Counted from the stretch's first letter, positions 1-10,513 are shown. The stretch: 64,000 nt of DNA from Leptospira sp. (GCA_009991425.1 JAACWH010000028.1:44893-108892); one strand, 5' to 3'. The notes: generated by a model from the letters alone, not told the origin. Translations and numbers: made by a program.

Positions 1-820
1 ATTTGAAGTTACTTCACCTAACAAAAAAGAGAAAGGTTACCTCATCACCAGCCCCGAATACTCTCTTAAGATGGCGATGAGTTCTGGCTTGGAAAGAATA
101 TACGAAATTGCGCATGTCTACCGTTCAGGAGAAGAGGGAAGTCCCATTCATAGTCCAGAGTTTCTTATGCTGGAGATGTATGTAGCTGGCTGGGATGAAT
201 TCAATATGATGGACTTTTGCGATCAGCTGATTGAAACTTTGTATGAAAAAATGCAAGGCAGCAGTAAAGAAATTAATTTGACTCTTAGTAAGAATACAAG
301 CCTGGCAAAATATAGATTTACAAATCAGGAAATATTTTTCCAAACTACAGGTCGCGGTTGGACTCGTCCTGAATTGATCCAGACCTTGGAAGAAAAGAAT
401 CTTACTTTTTCCAAGCACGATCCTTACGAAGACTTGTACTATTTGGTCTTCTTGAATTTAGTAGAACCAAAACTTCCTCTAGGTTTAGTCTATCTCTACG
501 ATTATCCTCCAGAATGTGCAGCGCTTGCAAAAGTCGAAAATGGAATCGCAAGACGATTCGAAATCTACTGGGACAGAGTCGAACTTGCCAATGCTTTCTT
601 TGAGTTGGCCGATGCGGAAGAGCAGAGAACACGGTTCAGTGCTGAGCAAAATTTGCGAGCGAATCTTGGCAAAGAGGTATTTCCTATAGACGAAGATTTC
701 TTATCTTGTCTGGAAATGGGTTTCCCAACTAAATGTACGGGAATTTCAATAGGTTTGGATAGACTTTTCATGAAGATTTTAGGGAAATCAAGCTTGAAGG
801 ATATAAGCCCATACACCTAA
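1..820 (+). CDS. epmA: EF-P lysine ligase EpmA/GenX-like (5' truncated)
   Basis: The reading frame is open from the first bases of the window (first full codon at 2), so the N-terminus lies upstream; about 272 C-terminal residues are visible. It is a class II lysyl-tRNA-synthetase-like catalytic core. The stretch YLITSPEYSLKMAMSSGLER followed by YRSGEEGSPIHSPEF is motif 2, and GISIGLDRLFMKIL near the end is motif 3. There is room only for the catalytic domain, and the C-terminus stops soon after motif 3, as in EpmA (GenX/PoxA), which attaches beta-lysine or lysine to elongation factor P. A full LysRS would have the same motifs, but the local sequence reads more like EpmA. Methionines seen inside the frame, such as the one at 71, are internal and not the start. 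Confidence 0.8.
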   Translation, partial: FEVTSPNKKEKGYLITSPEYSLKMAMSSGLERIYEIAHVYRSGEEGSPIHSPEFLMLEMYVAGWDEFNMMDFCDQLIETLYEKMQGSSKEINLTLSKNTSLAKYRFTNQEIFFQTTGRGWTRPELIQTLEEKNLTFSKHDPYEDLYYLVFLNLVEPKLPLGLVYLYDYPPECAALAKVENGIARRFEIYWDRVELANAFFELADAEEQRTRFSAEQNLRANLGKEVFPIDEDFLSCLEMGFPTKCTGISIGLDRLFMKILGKSSLKDISPYT

Positions 821-908
821 TTTTCTATAATTTTTCATTGCCCTCCTTTGTCTGATTCTAAATCCTATAAAAAATGACTGAATATTTAGTCATTGAAATG
901 GAGTATTC

Positions 909-3900
909 ATGAATTTCTTTCGATTCTTTATAGATCGCCCTTTATTCGTCAAAATTGCTATTTTGGGAGTTATATTGATTTCGCTTATGTCTATCCGAAA
1001 GATGCAGCGAGATGGTTTCCCTCAGGTTGATTTGGGAACCATGATCATCACGACTAAATATCTAGGTGCTTCTCCTAAAGATGTCGAAGAAAATGTTACC
1101 CGTTTGCTGGAAGATGAGATCAAAGGTGTAGCTGGAATCAAAACCTTTACTTCCACTTCTCAAGAAAATGTTTCTGTTATAATTGTTGAAATAGATATTG
1201 ATTACCCCGATCAGAAAGAAGTCAAAGATGAAATCCGTAGAGCCGTAGAAAGGGTTACCGATCTTCCACCTGAGGTAAAAGAAAGACCTCAGATTCGAGA
1301 TTTAAAAGCCACAGAATTTCCTGCTATCTCAGTTGGTATTTCGGGAGATGGTGTTGACTACGGTGTGATTCGTGATGCTGCCAAATTAGTTGAGAAAGAA
1401 ATCAAAAGAATCCCAGGAGTTTCCCAAGTTGATAAGTATGCTTACAGGGATAAGGAATTTTTAGTTTATACTGATCCCGCAAAACTCAAGGCAAATTATA
1501 TTGGCATCGCAGATGTTCTGCAAGCAATTTCAGCAAGAAACATCAAAGCAACCAGTGGAACCTTGGAGCAAGGGCTCTCACAAAGAAATATATTGACTGT
1601 TGCAGAATACAACTCGGCGGCAGATATCCAAGAAACTATCGTAAGATCGGAATTTGGTGGTGGAACCATCCGAGTTAAAAATGTCGCCGATATCAAAGAA
1701 GGTTTCGAAGACGAATTGATGCGAACTTATTTTAACGGTAAGCAAGGAATAACTCTTACCATTAAAAAATCTGGTAATGAAGATATCATTCGGATCGTCG
1801 ATCGAATTAAAGATTATGTTCAAAAGAAAAAGAAACTTCTACCTGAAGGAGTAGAGTTAACAGTTGCTTCCGATGCCTCAAAGGTTGTAAGAAATCGAAT
1901 TGATGTTGTTCTCTCCAATGCTTTGTTTGGATTTTTTCTGGTAGTTGGTGTTATGATTTTCTTTATAGATTTTCGTTCATCACTACTAATCGCTTCTAGT
2001 ATACCTTTCTCCTTTCTCTTAACATTCATACTTATGGATAATCTAAGTCAAAGTATCAATGCCGTATCATTAGTCGCAATGATCACAGCTTTGGGAATGA
2101 TTGTTGACCAATCGGTGGTCGTAACAGAGAACTCTATGTTCTATGTTGCTAGAGGTGGAGATAAAGATAAGAATATTTTGACTGGAACCTTGGAAGTTGC
2201 GATGCCTATTTTTGCCAGCGTCTGCACTACTGTATTTGCCTTTGTTCCTATGTTCGCAGTTACAGGAACTATTGGGAAATTCATACGAGTTATTCCTATC
2301 GTAGTTATAGTATCGCTTTTTGCATCTTTACTCTATTCCTGGTTTTTTCTGCCTTCCTTATTGAATGAATTTGGCAAGGCTGCCAATCATAAAGATGATA
2401 ACTTTCGGAACCGATTAGAAAAGCGACTAACCTATATTTATAAAAAAATTCTGAAAGTTTTTCTGAGAAGAAGATATGTTAGTTTGGTTGGTTTATTTGC
2501 TTTTATGTTTTTCACCTTTCTTGTAATTGCTCCCCAGGTTAAAGTCAATTTATTTCCATCTGCTGGAGCAGATACATTCAATATAACATTAGAGCTTCCT
2601 GATTACTACAATTTTGATGCTTCTGAAAAAGTATTAAAAGATATTGATGCGATAGTAATCTCTCTTCCTAAAGAGGAACTAGCTTACTCAACAACAAAAC
2701 TTGGAACAGGCAATGCGAACAGACTTGCCGTTCCTTTGGGTGGTGAAAAGAATATTTCAACGACAGAAGTTGGTCTTACGGCTAGTAATCTCAGAGACCG
2801 GACTGCTGATGATATTGCAGTCGAGGTTAGAAGTAGAATCTTAGATTTGAATCTACCGATTGTTAATTTGGACGTTCAAGTTGCAAAGCCTGGCCCTCCC
2901 GTTGGGAAGCCAGTAGAGCTTAGAGTTCATTCGGATCGACCTGAATTAAGAGAGAAGTATACAAACAAAGTAATCGAATATCTGAAAAATACCAAGGGGG
3001 TATTCGATATAACATCAAATGCTAAGTTGGGTCGTGAGGAATATAAAATTGATATCAACTACGCAATATTAGGTCAACTAGGATTAACCGTACAAGATGT
3101 TACAACTAACTTAAGAATTGCATTCGATGGAATCGTTGCCACTTCGATAGTTAGGGAAAATGAAGAGATAGGAATTCGAGTAAAGTTTCCAACCAAATAT
3201 CGAGATAGCACTTCCAATATCCTCAATTTGGAAGTTAGAAATAGAAATGGTGCCTTGATTCCCATCCGGTCTTTTGCAAAAATATCAACAACAAGAGCCG
3301 ATTCTAAAATCTACCATACGGATGCTGAAGTAACTACAACAATTACTGCGAATGTGGAACCTAATTTCGTCCCAAAAGCCATTGTTGATGCGTCCATGGC
3401 TCAATTTGCAGATGAATTAAAGGATATCCCTGAAGTCAGTATGAGCTTTGGTGGGGAAGCAGAAAAAGCCCAAGAGTCCTTCATCTCACTGGTGATAGCG
3501 TTTATGCTTGGATTTATTGCGATTTATCTAGCTATAGTTTTGCTATTTGAATCTTTTGCACAACCTATATTAGTCTTGATGGCTGTCCCTTTTGGTCTAA
3601 CGGGTGTATTCTGGGCATTCTTTGCACATGGCTTGGGATTTTCTTTCTTTGCATTAATAGGCGTTATAGGTCTTTCAGGTATAGTTGTTAATAATTCAAT
3701 CATGATGATGGAATTCATAAATAAGTTTTTTCTAAAGAATGAAATTATCAAAAGAACTAAACATGCAGTGATTCGTGACAAGGTTTTAGTTATGAGAGGT
3801 TCTATGCGAAGATTAAGACCGATCTTGATTACAACTGGTACAACGGTTCTTGGTCTTATGCCAACAGGGTATGGGATTGGTGGTTCCGATCCATTTATAG

Positions 3901-4040
3901 AACCTATGGTTTTAGCTCTTGCCTATGGGATCATTTCATCAACGCTAATTACCTTGTTGGGAATACCAGTGATGTATATAATCAATCGTGATATAGTTTG
4001 GTTCATCCAAAGAATTAAAAAATTTGCTTTTAGAGGTTGA
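909..4040 (+). CDS. RND superfamily efflux transporter (AcrB/HAE1-like), stand-alone
   Basis: This 1043-residue inner-membrane protein has the full RND architecture. TM1 follows the N-terminal NFFRFFIDRPLFVKIAI segment, a first periplasmic porter domain runs to about residue 330, then five or six TM helices, a second periplasmic domain (about 550-865) and a final TM bundle. The TM4 proton-relay position reads GMIVDQSVVVTEN, so the AcrB Asp-Asp pair is Asp-Gln, and the TM10 counterpart reads GIVVNNSIMMMEF, as in VDN-type pumps. It should export hydrophobic compounds by proton antiport. No membrane-fusion or TolC-like gene is next to it, so partners must be encoded elsewhere. ATG at 909 follows GGAGT-like sequence. 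Confidence 0.9.
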   Translation: MNFFRFFIDRPLFVKIAILGVILISLMSIRKMQRDGFPQVDLGTMIITTKYLGASPKDVEENVTRLLEDEIKGVAGIKTFTSTSQENVSVIIVEIDIDYPDQKEVKDEIRRAVERVTDLPPEVKERPQIRDLKATEFPAISVGISGDGVDYGVIRDAAKLVEKEIKRIPGVSQVDKYAYRDKEFLVYTDPAKLKANYIGIADVLQAISARNIKATSGTLEQGLSQRNILTVAEYNSAADIQETIVRSEFGGGTIRVKNVADIKEGFEDELMRTYFNGKQGITLTIKKSGNEDIIRIVDRIKDYVQKKKKLLPEGVELTVASDASKVVRNRIDVVLSNALFGFFLVVGVMIFFIDFRSSLLIASSIPFSFLLTFILMDNLSQSINAVSLVAMITALGMIVDQSVVVTENSMFYVARGGDKDKNILTGTLEVAMPIFASVCTTVFAFVPMFAVTGTIGKFIRVIPIVVIVSLFASLLYSWFFLPSLLNEFGKAANHKDDNFRNRLEKRLTYIYKKILKVFLRRRYVSLVGLFAFMFFTFLVIAPQVKVNLFPSAGADTFNITLELPDYYNFDASEKVLKDIDAIVISLPKEELAYSTTKLGTGNANRLAVPLGGEKNISTTEVGLTASNLRDRTADDIAVEVRSRILDLNLPIVNLDVQVAKPGPPVGKPVELRVHSDRPELREKYTNKVIEYLKNTKGVFDITSNAKLGREEYKIDINYAILGQLGLTVQDVTTNLRIAFDGIVATSIVRENEEIGIRVKFPTKYRDSTSNILNLEVRNRNGALIPIRSFAKISTTRADSKIYHTDAEVTTTITANVEPNFVPKAIVDASMAQFADELKDIPEVSMSFGGEAEKAQESFISLVIAFMLGFIAIYLAIVLLFESFAQPILVLMAVPFGLTGVFWAFFAHGLGFSFFALIGVIGLSGIVVNNSIMMMEFINKFFLKNEIIKRTKHAVIRDKVLVMRGSMRRLRPILITTGTTVLGLMPTGYGIGGSDPFIEPMVLALAYGIISSTLITLLGIPVMYIINRDIVWFIQRIKKFAFRG

Positions 4041-4082
4041 CTATAGTAGAGAAAAAAATTTCCTAGAAATAGAATTCTTTTT

Positions 4083-4172
4083 CACCGGGGGTGTCCTTCT
4101 TTAGCTTAATAGCGACAGAAGGTCTGAGATTATACCCTGATGACCTGATCTAGATTATACTAGCGGAGGCAG
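4083..4172 (+). promoter_or_regulatory. TPP (THI-box) riboswitch
   Basis: The conserved thiamine pyrophosphate aptamer elements appear in order: GGGGTG near 4088-4093, a P3 arm formed by CCTTCT and AGAAGG, CTGAGA at 4124-4129, ACCC at about 4134-4137, ACCTGATC at 4143-4150, the P5 arm CTAG-ATTATA-CTAG at 4150-4163, and GCGGAGG at 4163-4169. It sits directly before thiM-thiD. The GGAGG at 4165-4169 is both the 3' aptamer core and the only Shine-Dalgarno sequence for thiM. Ligand binding should therefore hide the ribosome site directly; no terminator stem lies between aptamer and gene. Confidence 0.95.
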
Positions 4173-4173
4173 A

Positions 4174-4935
4174 GTGATGATAACCAATAATCCTCTCATA
4201 TTAAATATCACCAACCATGTAACTACACATTTTGTAGCCAGTTCCTTAATTGCATTGGGAGCTTCTCCCGTGATGTCGGATGATCCTTATGATGCATTTG
4301 AATTAGTAGCTATTACCCAAGGCGCATGTCTAAATATTGGAACCATCTCTTCTCATCAAATGGAAGTAATGCGAAAAGTTCTAAGCAATCCAAATGCTAA
4401 AAATATAGTCCTTGATCCAGTCGGCTCAGGTGCAAGTACACTTCGTTCGAATTCCTGCAAAGAAATAATTGCATCAGGAAAGGTAAAATTGATTCGAGGG
4501 AACGCTTCTGAAATTTCTAGTCTAGCTGGTCTATCTGCTACAACTAGAGGTGTCGATTCAACAATGGCAACTCAATCTGTAGAATCAACAGCTGATGATT
4601 TAGCTAAACACCTTAAATGTATAATTGTGGTAAGCGGTGAGACTGACTATATAAGCAATGGTATTGATAAATTTCGTGTGAATAATGGTGTGCCAATAAT
4701 GGCTAAGATCACAGGCACAGGATGTGTGCTTTCTTCTTACCTAGCAGCGATTCTTGCCTCTGTGGATTTAGATACAAAAAGTATAGCAACTGCTGTAGCA
4801 TTTTACGGGCTATTAGGTGAGAAAGCAGAAATTGGTAACACAGGCTTAGGGAATTATAGAGAAAGATTCCTGGATGCAATGAGCACAATTCGATTTGATA
4901 CAATTCAATCTGAATTAAAAATTACCAAGTTATGA
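4174..4935 (+). CDS. thiM: Hydroxyethylthiazole kinase
   Basis: The product (about 252 residues) phosphorylates 4-methyl-5-(2-hydroxyethyl)thiazole for thiamine salvage in the cytoplasm. Visible family features are [24 protein letters not shown] at the N-terminus, LDPVGSG, the RGNASEI motif, and the C-terminal KITGTGC anion-hole/catalytic Cys motif. The frame can start at GTG 4174 or ATG 4177; ATG 4177 is preferred because it lies 7 bases after GGAGG (4165-4169) rather than 4. It is the first gene behind the TPP riboswitch and overlaps thiD by 4 bases (ATGA). No thiE is visible in the window. Confidence 0.93.
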   Translation: MMITNNPLILNITNHVTTHFVASSLIALGASPVMSDDPYDAFELVAITQGACLNIGTISSHQMEVMRKVLSNPNAKNIVLDPVGSGASTLRSNSCKEIIASGKVKLIRGNASEISSLAGLSATTRGVDSTMATQSVESTADDLAKHLKCIIVVSGETDYISNGIDKFRVNNGVPIMAKITGTGCVLSSYLAAILASVDLDTKSIATAVAFYGLLGEKAEIGNTGLGNYRERFLDAMSTIRFDTIQSELKITKL

Positions 4936-5741
4936 AAACCAATTTTCCAATAGCTCTCAGTATTGCTGGTTTTGATGGCAGTGGTGGAGCAGGTATGCAA
5001 GCAGATCTGAAAACCTTTTCTGCTAGAGGAGTTTATGCTTGCACTGTTTTAACTTCACTACCAATTCAAAATACTACAGGAGTAAAAGCTCTTTATGATC
5101 TTCCTATCGAATCTATAGGCGAACAAATTGATTCTATGTTTGATGATTTGGACATCATCGCTGTTAAAATTGGAATGTTACACAAAGTTGAAATCATTCA
5201 ACTAGTTGCTTCCAAGCTCCGCAAATACAAACCAAAGTTTGTTGTAACAGATCCAGTAATGGTTGCCAAATCGGGGCATAGACTTCTGCAAGAAGATGCG
5301 ATCCAAGCTTTAAAGGAAGAAATTTTACCAATAACAACAGTCCTTACACCAAATCTACCAGAGGCAGGTGATTTAATCGGAAGAGAAATCAATAATGCGA
5401 AAGAGATGGAAATTGCTGGGCTAGAGATATTAAAATTTGGTTCTGAGGCAGTTGTTGTAAAAGGTGGACATTCAAAAGATGAGTCCATCAGCGCAGATTG
5501 TATCATTGAAAAAGATGGCAAAGTTACATGGATAGAAGCTGAACGAATTCTTAGTAAAAATACTCATGGAACAGGTTGTACTTTTTCAGCTGCTATTGCG
5601 GCCGAGCTTGCTAAAGGAAAAAATACATTAGAATCCATTCTAATTGCTAAGGAATACCTAACAGGAGCAATTCAGGCATCGGCGGATTTAGAAATTGGAA
5701 AAGGCAAAGGTCCCGTGCATTTCTTCCATGAATGGTGGTGA
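4932..5741 (+). CDS. thiD: Hydroxymethylpyrimidine/phosphomethylpyrimidine kinase
   Basis: A 269-residue ribokinase-fold enzyme that phosphorylates HMP and HMP-phosphate to the pyrophosphate used in thiamine assembly. Diagnostic motifs are [20 protein letters not shown] at the N-terminus, [15 protein letters not shown] in the middle, LTPNLPEA, and the C-terminal [18 protein letters not shown] with the catalytic Cys region. Its ATG overlaps the thiM stop by 4 bases, implying translational coupling under the same TPP riboswitch. Its stop lies 3 bases from the end of the convergent phosphatase gene, so no dedicated terminator fits between them. Confidence 0.93.
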   Translation: MKTNFPIALSIAGFDGSGGAGMQADLKTFSARGVYACTVLTSLPIQNTTGVKALYDLPIESIGEQIDSMFDDLDIIAVKIGMLHKVEIIQLVASKLRKYKPKFVVTDPVMVAKSGHRLLQEDAIQALKEEILPITTVLTPNLPEAGDLIGREINNAKEMEIAGLEILKFGSEAVVVKGGHSKDESISADCIIEKDGKVTWIEAERILSKNTHGTGCTFSAAIAAELAKGKNTLESILIAKEYLTGAIQASADLEIGKGKGPVHFFHEWW

Positions 5742-5744
5742 AAT

Positions 5745-7508
5745 CTATTTCAGTTTAATGATAAATAGGGTGTAGTCATCGTGTTGTTCAGCACTTCCTT
5801 GGAAAGCATTTGTATGTTGAATAATTTTTGCTTGGATGTCTTTAGCTGTATCTTCTTCCATAGCTAAAATATCTTCCATGAATCTTTCTTCTTCATACAT
5901 TTCTTCATTTGTGTCCATAACTTCAGTTACACCGTCAGTATAAAGTATAAGATAATCTCCAGGTTCATAATCTACTGTGTGCTCTGAAAAATCAGTTTCT
6001 CCTATTCCTAAAGGAGTCCCTTTGCCAGAAAGAAGGCTAATGTCCTTTTGACCTCGTCTATAAAGAAATTGTCTATTATGGCCTGCTGTAGCGTATGTTA
6101 GAGTTTTGTTGGTTGTATTGATACGTACTAGCATCACTGTAACAAAAAGTACGAAAGCTGATTTTTCTTGGATGATTTGATTCGATTTTAACAAGGCATC
6201 ACTAGGTGAGCTAGACCTTGAAACTTCACTGGATATAATAGTTTTACTAAATTCCATAAATAAGGCGGCAGGAGTTCCTTTCCCAGATACATCTGCAATC
6301 ATTACTGAAATTTCAGTTGGACTATGAACAACTAAGTCGTAAAAATCACCACCAATCTCTTTGGATGCTTTGTAGTATGCAGAAAATTCTAAGTCACCAT
6401 AAGTATCTGGAATGATAGGCAATGAGTTCTTTTGGATCTGAGCTGCAACTTGCAGATCTCTTTGTATATACTTTAACTGTTCACTTTGTTCTTTTACAAT
6501 CAAAGTTGTGAAAGCCTCTGCAATTTGATTTGAGATTGTAGAGAGGATTCTGATTTCTGCATCATCAAATGATGAGTTATCTACTTGGTCTGCTACTAAA
6601 AGTATTCCTAAGGTTTCAAGATTTCTTTGGATAGGAATGATGATTAAATGTTTTTTAAAGTAACCTAATTTTGATATTTCGGTAGCTGCGGCAGATGAAT
6701 TCACATGGAGTGCAACCTTTTGTCCAACTGTTCTTACAGACTCTAGGATTCTATCTAAGGGGCCGACTCCTTCTTTCAATCCTTGGATCGCTTGGGGAAA
6801 TCCTTGGGTCTTAATAAAGTCATAACCTTTAGGTTGAGATCCTTGGAAAAGGATTCCTACTTTATCTGCCTTCATAATAGCTGTTATAGATTTAACAGTT
6901 GATTCAAGAAATTGATCTAAATCAACAATAGTAGACAGAGACTGAGAAATTTGGAATAGTGTATTAAGCTCATTCGCACGAGCTTCGAGTGCATCAATTA
7001 ATTTTCTATTTCGAATAGAAATTGCAGCGAGGTCACTTAGGTAACGCAGTATTTTAATATCTTTTTCTGTGAAATCTCTTCCATCAGAAGAATTCACAGC
7101 TTCGAGTACACCTTGTACTTCTCCATTAGCAAGCATGGGAACACAAATTAGATTTTTAGTTTTGAAGCCAACTTGGTCATCTATACTTTTATAAATTCTT
7201 TCATCATTTTCAGCATCATTTACAATTTCTGGTTTCAAGGATTCTAAAACAATTCCTGCTATCCCTTTACCTCTAGGAACTTTTAGCTTAGAAAGAATTT
7301 CGTGTTTAGCTCCGACTGTAATATCAAATACAAGACAATCCTCATCTTTATCATAAAGCAATAAGGAACATCCATCAGAATTCAATACTCGTTTAGTTGT
7401 ATCCATTATCGTATGGAGCAGCGACTGAAGATCTTCTACAGAATTAATCTTGGAAGTAATTTCAGTGATGAGTCCGAGTGTAAGCTTCATTTCTGACATT
7501 GTACTCAC
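5745..7508 (-). CDS. GAF-GAF-PP2C (SpoIIE/RsbU-type) serine phosphatase
   Basis: A 587-residue soluble signalling protein. Two GAF sensor domains (about residues 20-165 and 185-335) are followed by a short coiled linker and an SpoIIE-type PP2C phosphatase (about 370-585). Metal-binding motifs are intact: [22 protein letters not shown], the AGHN loop and LYTDGVTE. Such proteins usually dephosphorylate an anti-sigma-factor antagonist in partner-switching pathways; no such partner is nearby. The longest start is a GTG whose bases overlap the argB stop (GTGA). ATG codons 9 and 18 bases further in are alternatives. It appears translationally coupled to argB, an odd pairing of metabolism and signalling. 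Confidence 0.88.
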   Translation of the reverse strand: MSTMSEMKLTLGLITEITSKINSVEDLQSLLHTIMDTTKRVLNSDGCSLLLYDKDEDCLVFDITVGAKHEILSKLKVPRGKGIAGIVLESLKPEIVNDAENDERIYKSIDDQVGFKTKNLICVPMLANGEVQGVLEAVNSSDGRDFTEKDIKILRYLSDLAAISIRNRKLIDALEARANELNTLFQISQSLSTIVDLDQFLESTVKSITAIMKADKVGILFQGSQPKGYDFIKTQGFPQAIQGLKEGVGPLDRILESVRTVGQKVALHVNSSAAATEISKLGYFKKHLIIIPIQRNLETLGILLVADQVDNSSFDDAEIRILSTISNQIAEAFTTLIVKEQSEQLKYIQRDLQVAAQIQKNSLPIIPDTYGDLEFSAYYKASKEIGGDFYDLVVHSPTEISVMIADVSGKGTPAALFMEFSKTIISSEVSRSSSPSDALLKSNQIIQEKSAFVLFVTVMLVRINTTNKTLTYATAGHNRQFLYRRGQKDISLLSGKGTPLGIGETDFSEHTVDYEPGDYLILYTDGVTEVMDTNEEMYEEERFMEDILAMEEDTAKDIQAKIIQHTNAFQGSAEQHDDYTLFIIKLK

Positions 7509-8362
7509 TCTATCAGAGAGCCAATTCCCGTGTCAGTAAAGATTTCTAAAAGTACGGAATGGGGTACACGTCCATCAATAATATGAGATCGCTTTACACC
7601 TTGGTCGATTGCTGAAATGCAACATTCTACTTTGGGAATCATACCACCAGTAATGTCACCAGATGCAATGTATTCTTCTACTTTCGAACGATTTAGGCCG
7701 GTAACCAATTTGTCTTTGATGAGAATGCCTTCTGTATCAGTAAGTAAAATGAGTTTTTCAGCTTTGAGTGCAGCAGCGATAGCACCAGCCATAGTATCTG
7801 CATTGATATTCATGGATGTTCCTTCACTGGAATAAGCTATGGGAGAAATCACAGGAATAAAATTCTCATCACGAAGATTGTCTAGTATGGAAGTATCTAT
7901 TTCTTTGATTTTGCCAACAAGTCCTAGGTCAATTTCTTCTCCATCAATGACCATCATGAGCTTTTCAGCAAGAGCCATCTTTCCATCTTTACCGCTGATT
8001 CCAACTGCCTTGCCGCCTTTATCATTGATCAAGGAAACAATTTGTTTATTAACTCGACCAGTGAGAACCATCTCAACTACATCCATAGTCTCGGGAGTGG
8101 TCACACGATTCCCACGTATGAATTCAGATTTAATATTCAATGCTTTCAAAAGCCCATTGATCTCAGGGCCTCCACCATGAACGACAACTGGATTGATTCC
8201 TAAAAACTTCAAAAGCACTATATCTTGAGCAAATGAACCTCTAAGTTCTTCATGAACCATAGCAGCTCCACCGTATTTAATGACGATCGTCTTACCATTG
8301 AATTTAGTAATGTAAGGGAGCGCTTCGAGGATATGGTTTACTTTTTCAATCTGCTTTTCCAT
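7505..8362 (-). CDS. argB: Acetylglutamate kinase
   Basis: A 285-residue amino-acid kinase that makes N-acetylglutamyl-phosphate, the second step of arginine synthesis. The sequence shows [11 protein letters not shown] at the nucleotide-binding lysine, [19 protein letters not shown], the [17 protein letters not shown] substrate segment, VGISGKDG and [15 protein letters not shown]. The ATG at 8362 is preceded on its strand by AAGG. The gene overlaps the following phosphatase gene by 4 bases. A divergent amidase gene starts only about 45 bases upstream, so both promoters must lie within, or overlap, that short gap or the opposite gene. Confidence 0.95.
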   Translation of the reverse strand: MEKQIEKVNHILEALPYITKFNGKTIVIKYGGAAMVHEELRGSFAQDIVLLKFLGINPVVVHGGGPEINGLLKALNIKSEFIRGNRVTTPETMDVVEMVLTGRVNKQIVSLINDKGGKAVGISGKDGKMALAEKLMMVIDGEEIDLGLVGKIKEIDTSILDNLRDENFIPVISPIAYSSEGTSMNINADTMAGAIAAALKAEKLILLTDTEGILIKDKLVTGLNRSKVEEYIASGDITGGMIPKVECCISAIDQGVKRSHIIDGRVPHSVLLEIFTDTGIGSLIE

Positions 8363-8407
8363 TATGACCTTGTTACTAGTAGTTTCAATTTTTCACAGAC
8401 GTTTTTT

Positions 8408-9295
8408 ATGGCAAAAACAAAACTTGCAACCATTCAAATGAATAGCTCCGATGAGATAGATTCGAATCTCGAACAAGCTGAGCATTGGATTAAGCTTGCC
8501 TGTGAGCAGGAAGCGAAGCTTGTCGCTCTGCCTGAGAATTTTGCATACATGGGCAGGGAATCTGAAAAGATCCAACAACTTCATTCTATACAAAATAAAA
8601 CTCAAGATTTTCTAAGCAGAATAGCAAAAGAATATAAAATCTATCTTCTTGGTGGAGGCTATCCATCTTTAAGCCCTGATTCAAACCGAGCCTATAATAC
8701 AGCATCTATCTACTCTCCAGATGGGACTGAAGTATTTCATTATAATAAGATACATTTATTTGATACAAATCCAGGAGATGGAATACAGTATACGGAATCT
8801 AAAACTGTATTCCCTGGAGCCGTTGTGCCTACACCTATTGAGGTATATGGTTTTGGGCGTATAGCATCAATAATATGTTATGATTTGAGATTTCCAGAAT
8901 TATTCCGTAAAATTTCTGAACAAAAGGTAAATATTATTTTTGTTCCCTCGGCATTTACGGAACTAACAGGCAAAGCCCATTGGGAAGTATTACTTCGTGC
9001 AAGAGCGATTGAGAATTTTGTATATATAGTCGCTCCAGCACAGACAGGCACTCATACAATAAAAGAAAATTCAAGTGATGCTGCTGAAAAATCAATCTCA
9101 CAAACTCCAACTAGTACAAATAAAACTCCTTCTTTAAAGAAAACTTTTGGTCATTCATTGGTTGTTTCTCCCTGGGGCGAAATACTATCGGATGGAGGAG
9201 AGCAGGTTGGTTACAGTATCCTAGAAATTGATACGAATGATGTAGATATCTATAGAAAGAAAATTCCATCCTTATCTCATAGAACATTATTCTGA
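8408..9295 (+). CDS. Carbon-nitrogen hydrolase (Nit1-like amidase)
   Basis: A nitrilase-superfamily enzyme of 295 residues with the full catalytic triad: Glu43 in LPENFAYMG, Lys114 in YNKIHLFD and Cys157 in ASIICYDLRFPELFR. The spacing and the FDTNPGDGIQYTES stretch resemble Nit1, the deaminated-glutathione amidase; an omega-amidase role is an alternative. The frame is open further upstream to 8252, but that part is antisense to argB and lacks family similarity. The ATG at 8408 begins MAKTKLATIQM, the proper domain start. A Ser/Thr/Lys-rich insert of about 25 residues (TIKENSSDAAEKS to SLKKT) precedes the last strands. Confidence 0.88.
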   Translation: MAKTKLATIQMNSSDEIDSNLEQAEHWIKLACEQEAKLVALPENFAYMGRESEKIQQLHSIQNKTQDFLSRIAKEYKIYLLGGGYPSLSPDSNRAYNTASIYSPDGTEVFHYNKIHLFDTNPGDGIQYTESKTVFPGAVVPTPIEVYGFGRIASIICYDLRFPELFRKISEQKVNIIFVPSAFTELTGKAHWEVLLRARAIENFVYIVAPAQTGTHTIKENSSDAAEKSISQTPTSTNKTPSLKKTFGHSLVVSPWGEILSDGGEQVGYSILEIDTNDVDIYRKKIPSLSHRTLF

Positions 9296-9311
9296 ATTAG
9301 ATTATTCAAGT

Positions 9312-9340
9312 GAGTGAAACGAATATCACTCTTTCTCTTT
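9312..9340 (+). terminator. Possible intrinsic terminator after the amidase gene
   Basis: GAGTGA (9312-9317) pairs with TCACTC (9326-9331) across an 8-base loop and is followed by a pyrimidine-rich CTTTCTCTTT tail. It overlaps the last codons of the convergent gene. The stem is only 6 bp, so confidence is modest. Confidence 0.4.
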
Positions 9341-10438
9341 AATTCGTTCAAAATGAACACTTTTAATGGATTTCCCGAATTCGGACTGCTCATAATAGGC
9401 TGTTGCTTTCCATTCTCTTGCTGATGAATACATACGTATACTTTGAACTAAATCATAAGCTGAGATAGAGTAATCTATTATTTTAATCGCAAGTGGCAGA
9501 GTCAAAAAGCGATCTTGAGTTAATGGCTTTGCTTCAGTGACTTTAGATGCAACTAACCATTTATAAAGTCTGGAGGATTTATTTACCTCTAGTAAAGCTT
9601 CAAGCTCCATCCGAAAAAAAGGAAGGCTAGCCTCTGTTTTGGAAAATTCTACCACTAAGTGATCTTTTTTTGATTTACTTAATGCTTCTTCTAATTGAAA
9701 ATCAAAAATTTCATCATCTAAATATTCTATTGAATTGCATTTTGAATAAATTGTTTTGCAGAGGCTTCCATAATTTTTATGAACGAAATAATACGCCATA
9801 ATCTTATGAGATGTAGGGTGAAAGATTACTTTAGCATTGTAATTTTCCATTCTCCCATAGACAAGTAAAGAATTGAGACGCCCATAGATAGATGATCCTA
9901 ATCGAAAATACCCGCCATAAATTGGAATGTCATCAAAGCTGAAACTACGGCTGTTAATATAAAATGGTTCAAAGACAACGATACCTTTTCGGCTAGCGCT
10001 TTCTCGCAAGAACTTCAACCATATTTCATTCTCTTCGTCTGATAGCAGGCTAGGATTTTCCTCAACTTCCACATAGATTTTGCCAGCTTGTTTTCCTATA
10101 AGATCAAAAACTTGTTCTTGAATCTTTTCTAGATTAACTGAAGTTAGTCCCAATTTGTGGCACCTTCTTTCTTCACAAGAAATTTGTTCGATATAGTTTT
10201 GATTGGAGGTATCGATTGATTTGGAAGTTATAATTGAATTGTCCAAAGATTCACTTCGAATGGACTGTGAGAACAGAATATAGAAGGCTAGGCTGGAAGA
10301 CAATAGCTTGGACGAAAACTTAGAAGCTAGAATCAATTTATTCAATTTTACAAGATTCAGTGGATATAGAAAACTGAATAAATTAGTAAAGTGAGAAATT
10401 CTCGACCGATAGGAATAAGATATAGTAAATACTTTCAT
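9326..10438 (-). CDS. Hypothetical secreted or membrane-anchored protein
   Basis: 370 residues, family not recognised. A basic N-terminal stretch of about 45 residues leads to a hydrophobic segment (LLSSSLAFYILFSQSIRSES) that could be a signal peptide or anchor, so the true start may be an internal TTG/ATG nearer this segment. The remainder is mixed alpha/beta with no obvious repeats, one pair of Cys (SCEERRCHK) and a region rich in Tyr and Phe (FEPFYINSRSFSFDDIPIYG). It is convergent with the amidase and divergent from the cyclase gene about 75 bases away. It is likely a lineage-specific envelope protein. Confidence 0.6.
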   Translation of the reverse strand: MKVFTISYSYRSRISHFTNLFSFLYPLNLVKLNKLILASKFSSKLLSSSLAFYILFSQSIRSESLDNSIITSKSIDTSNQNYIEQISCEERRCHKLGLTSVNLEKIQEQVFDLIGKQAGKIYVEVEENPSLLSDEENEIWLKFLRESASRKGIVVFEPFYINSRSFSFDDIPIYGGYFRLGSSIYGRLNSLLVYGRMENYNAKVIFHPTSHKIMAYYFVHKNYGSLCKTIYSKCNSIEYLDDEIFDFQLEEALSKSKKDHLVVEFSKTEASLPFFRMELEALLEVNKSSRLYKWLVASKVTEAKPLTQDRFLTLPLAIKIIDYSISAYDLVQSIRMYSSAREWKATAYYEQSEFGKSIKSVHFERIKEKE

Positions 10439-10513
10439 AGATAGTTAATTTCTTCTTTCAAAAATTTTAGTTAAAAAGTCTAAGATTAATATCGAGCATA
10501 CTAGGAGTCAAGA

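Noticed and set aside
8252..8407. Extended N-terminus of the amidase upstream of 8408
   Set aside because: This part lies antisense to argB and the catalytic domain begins properly at the internal ATG MAKTKLATIQM.
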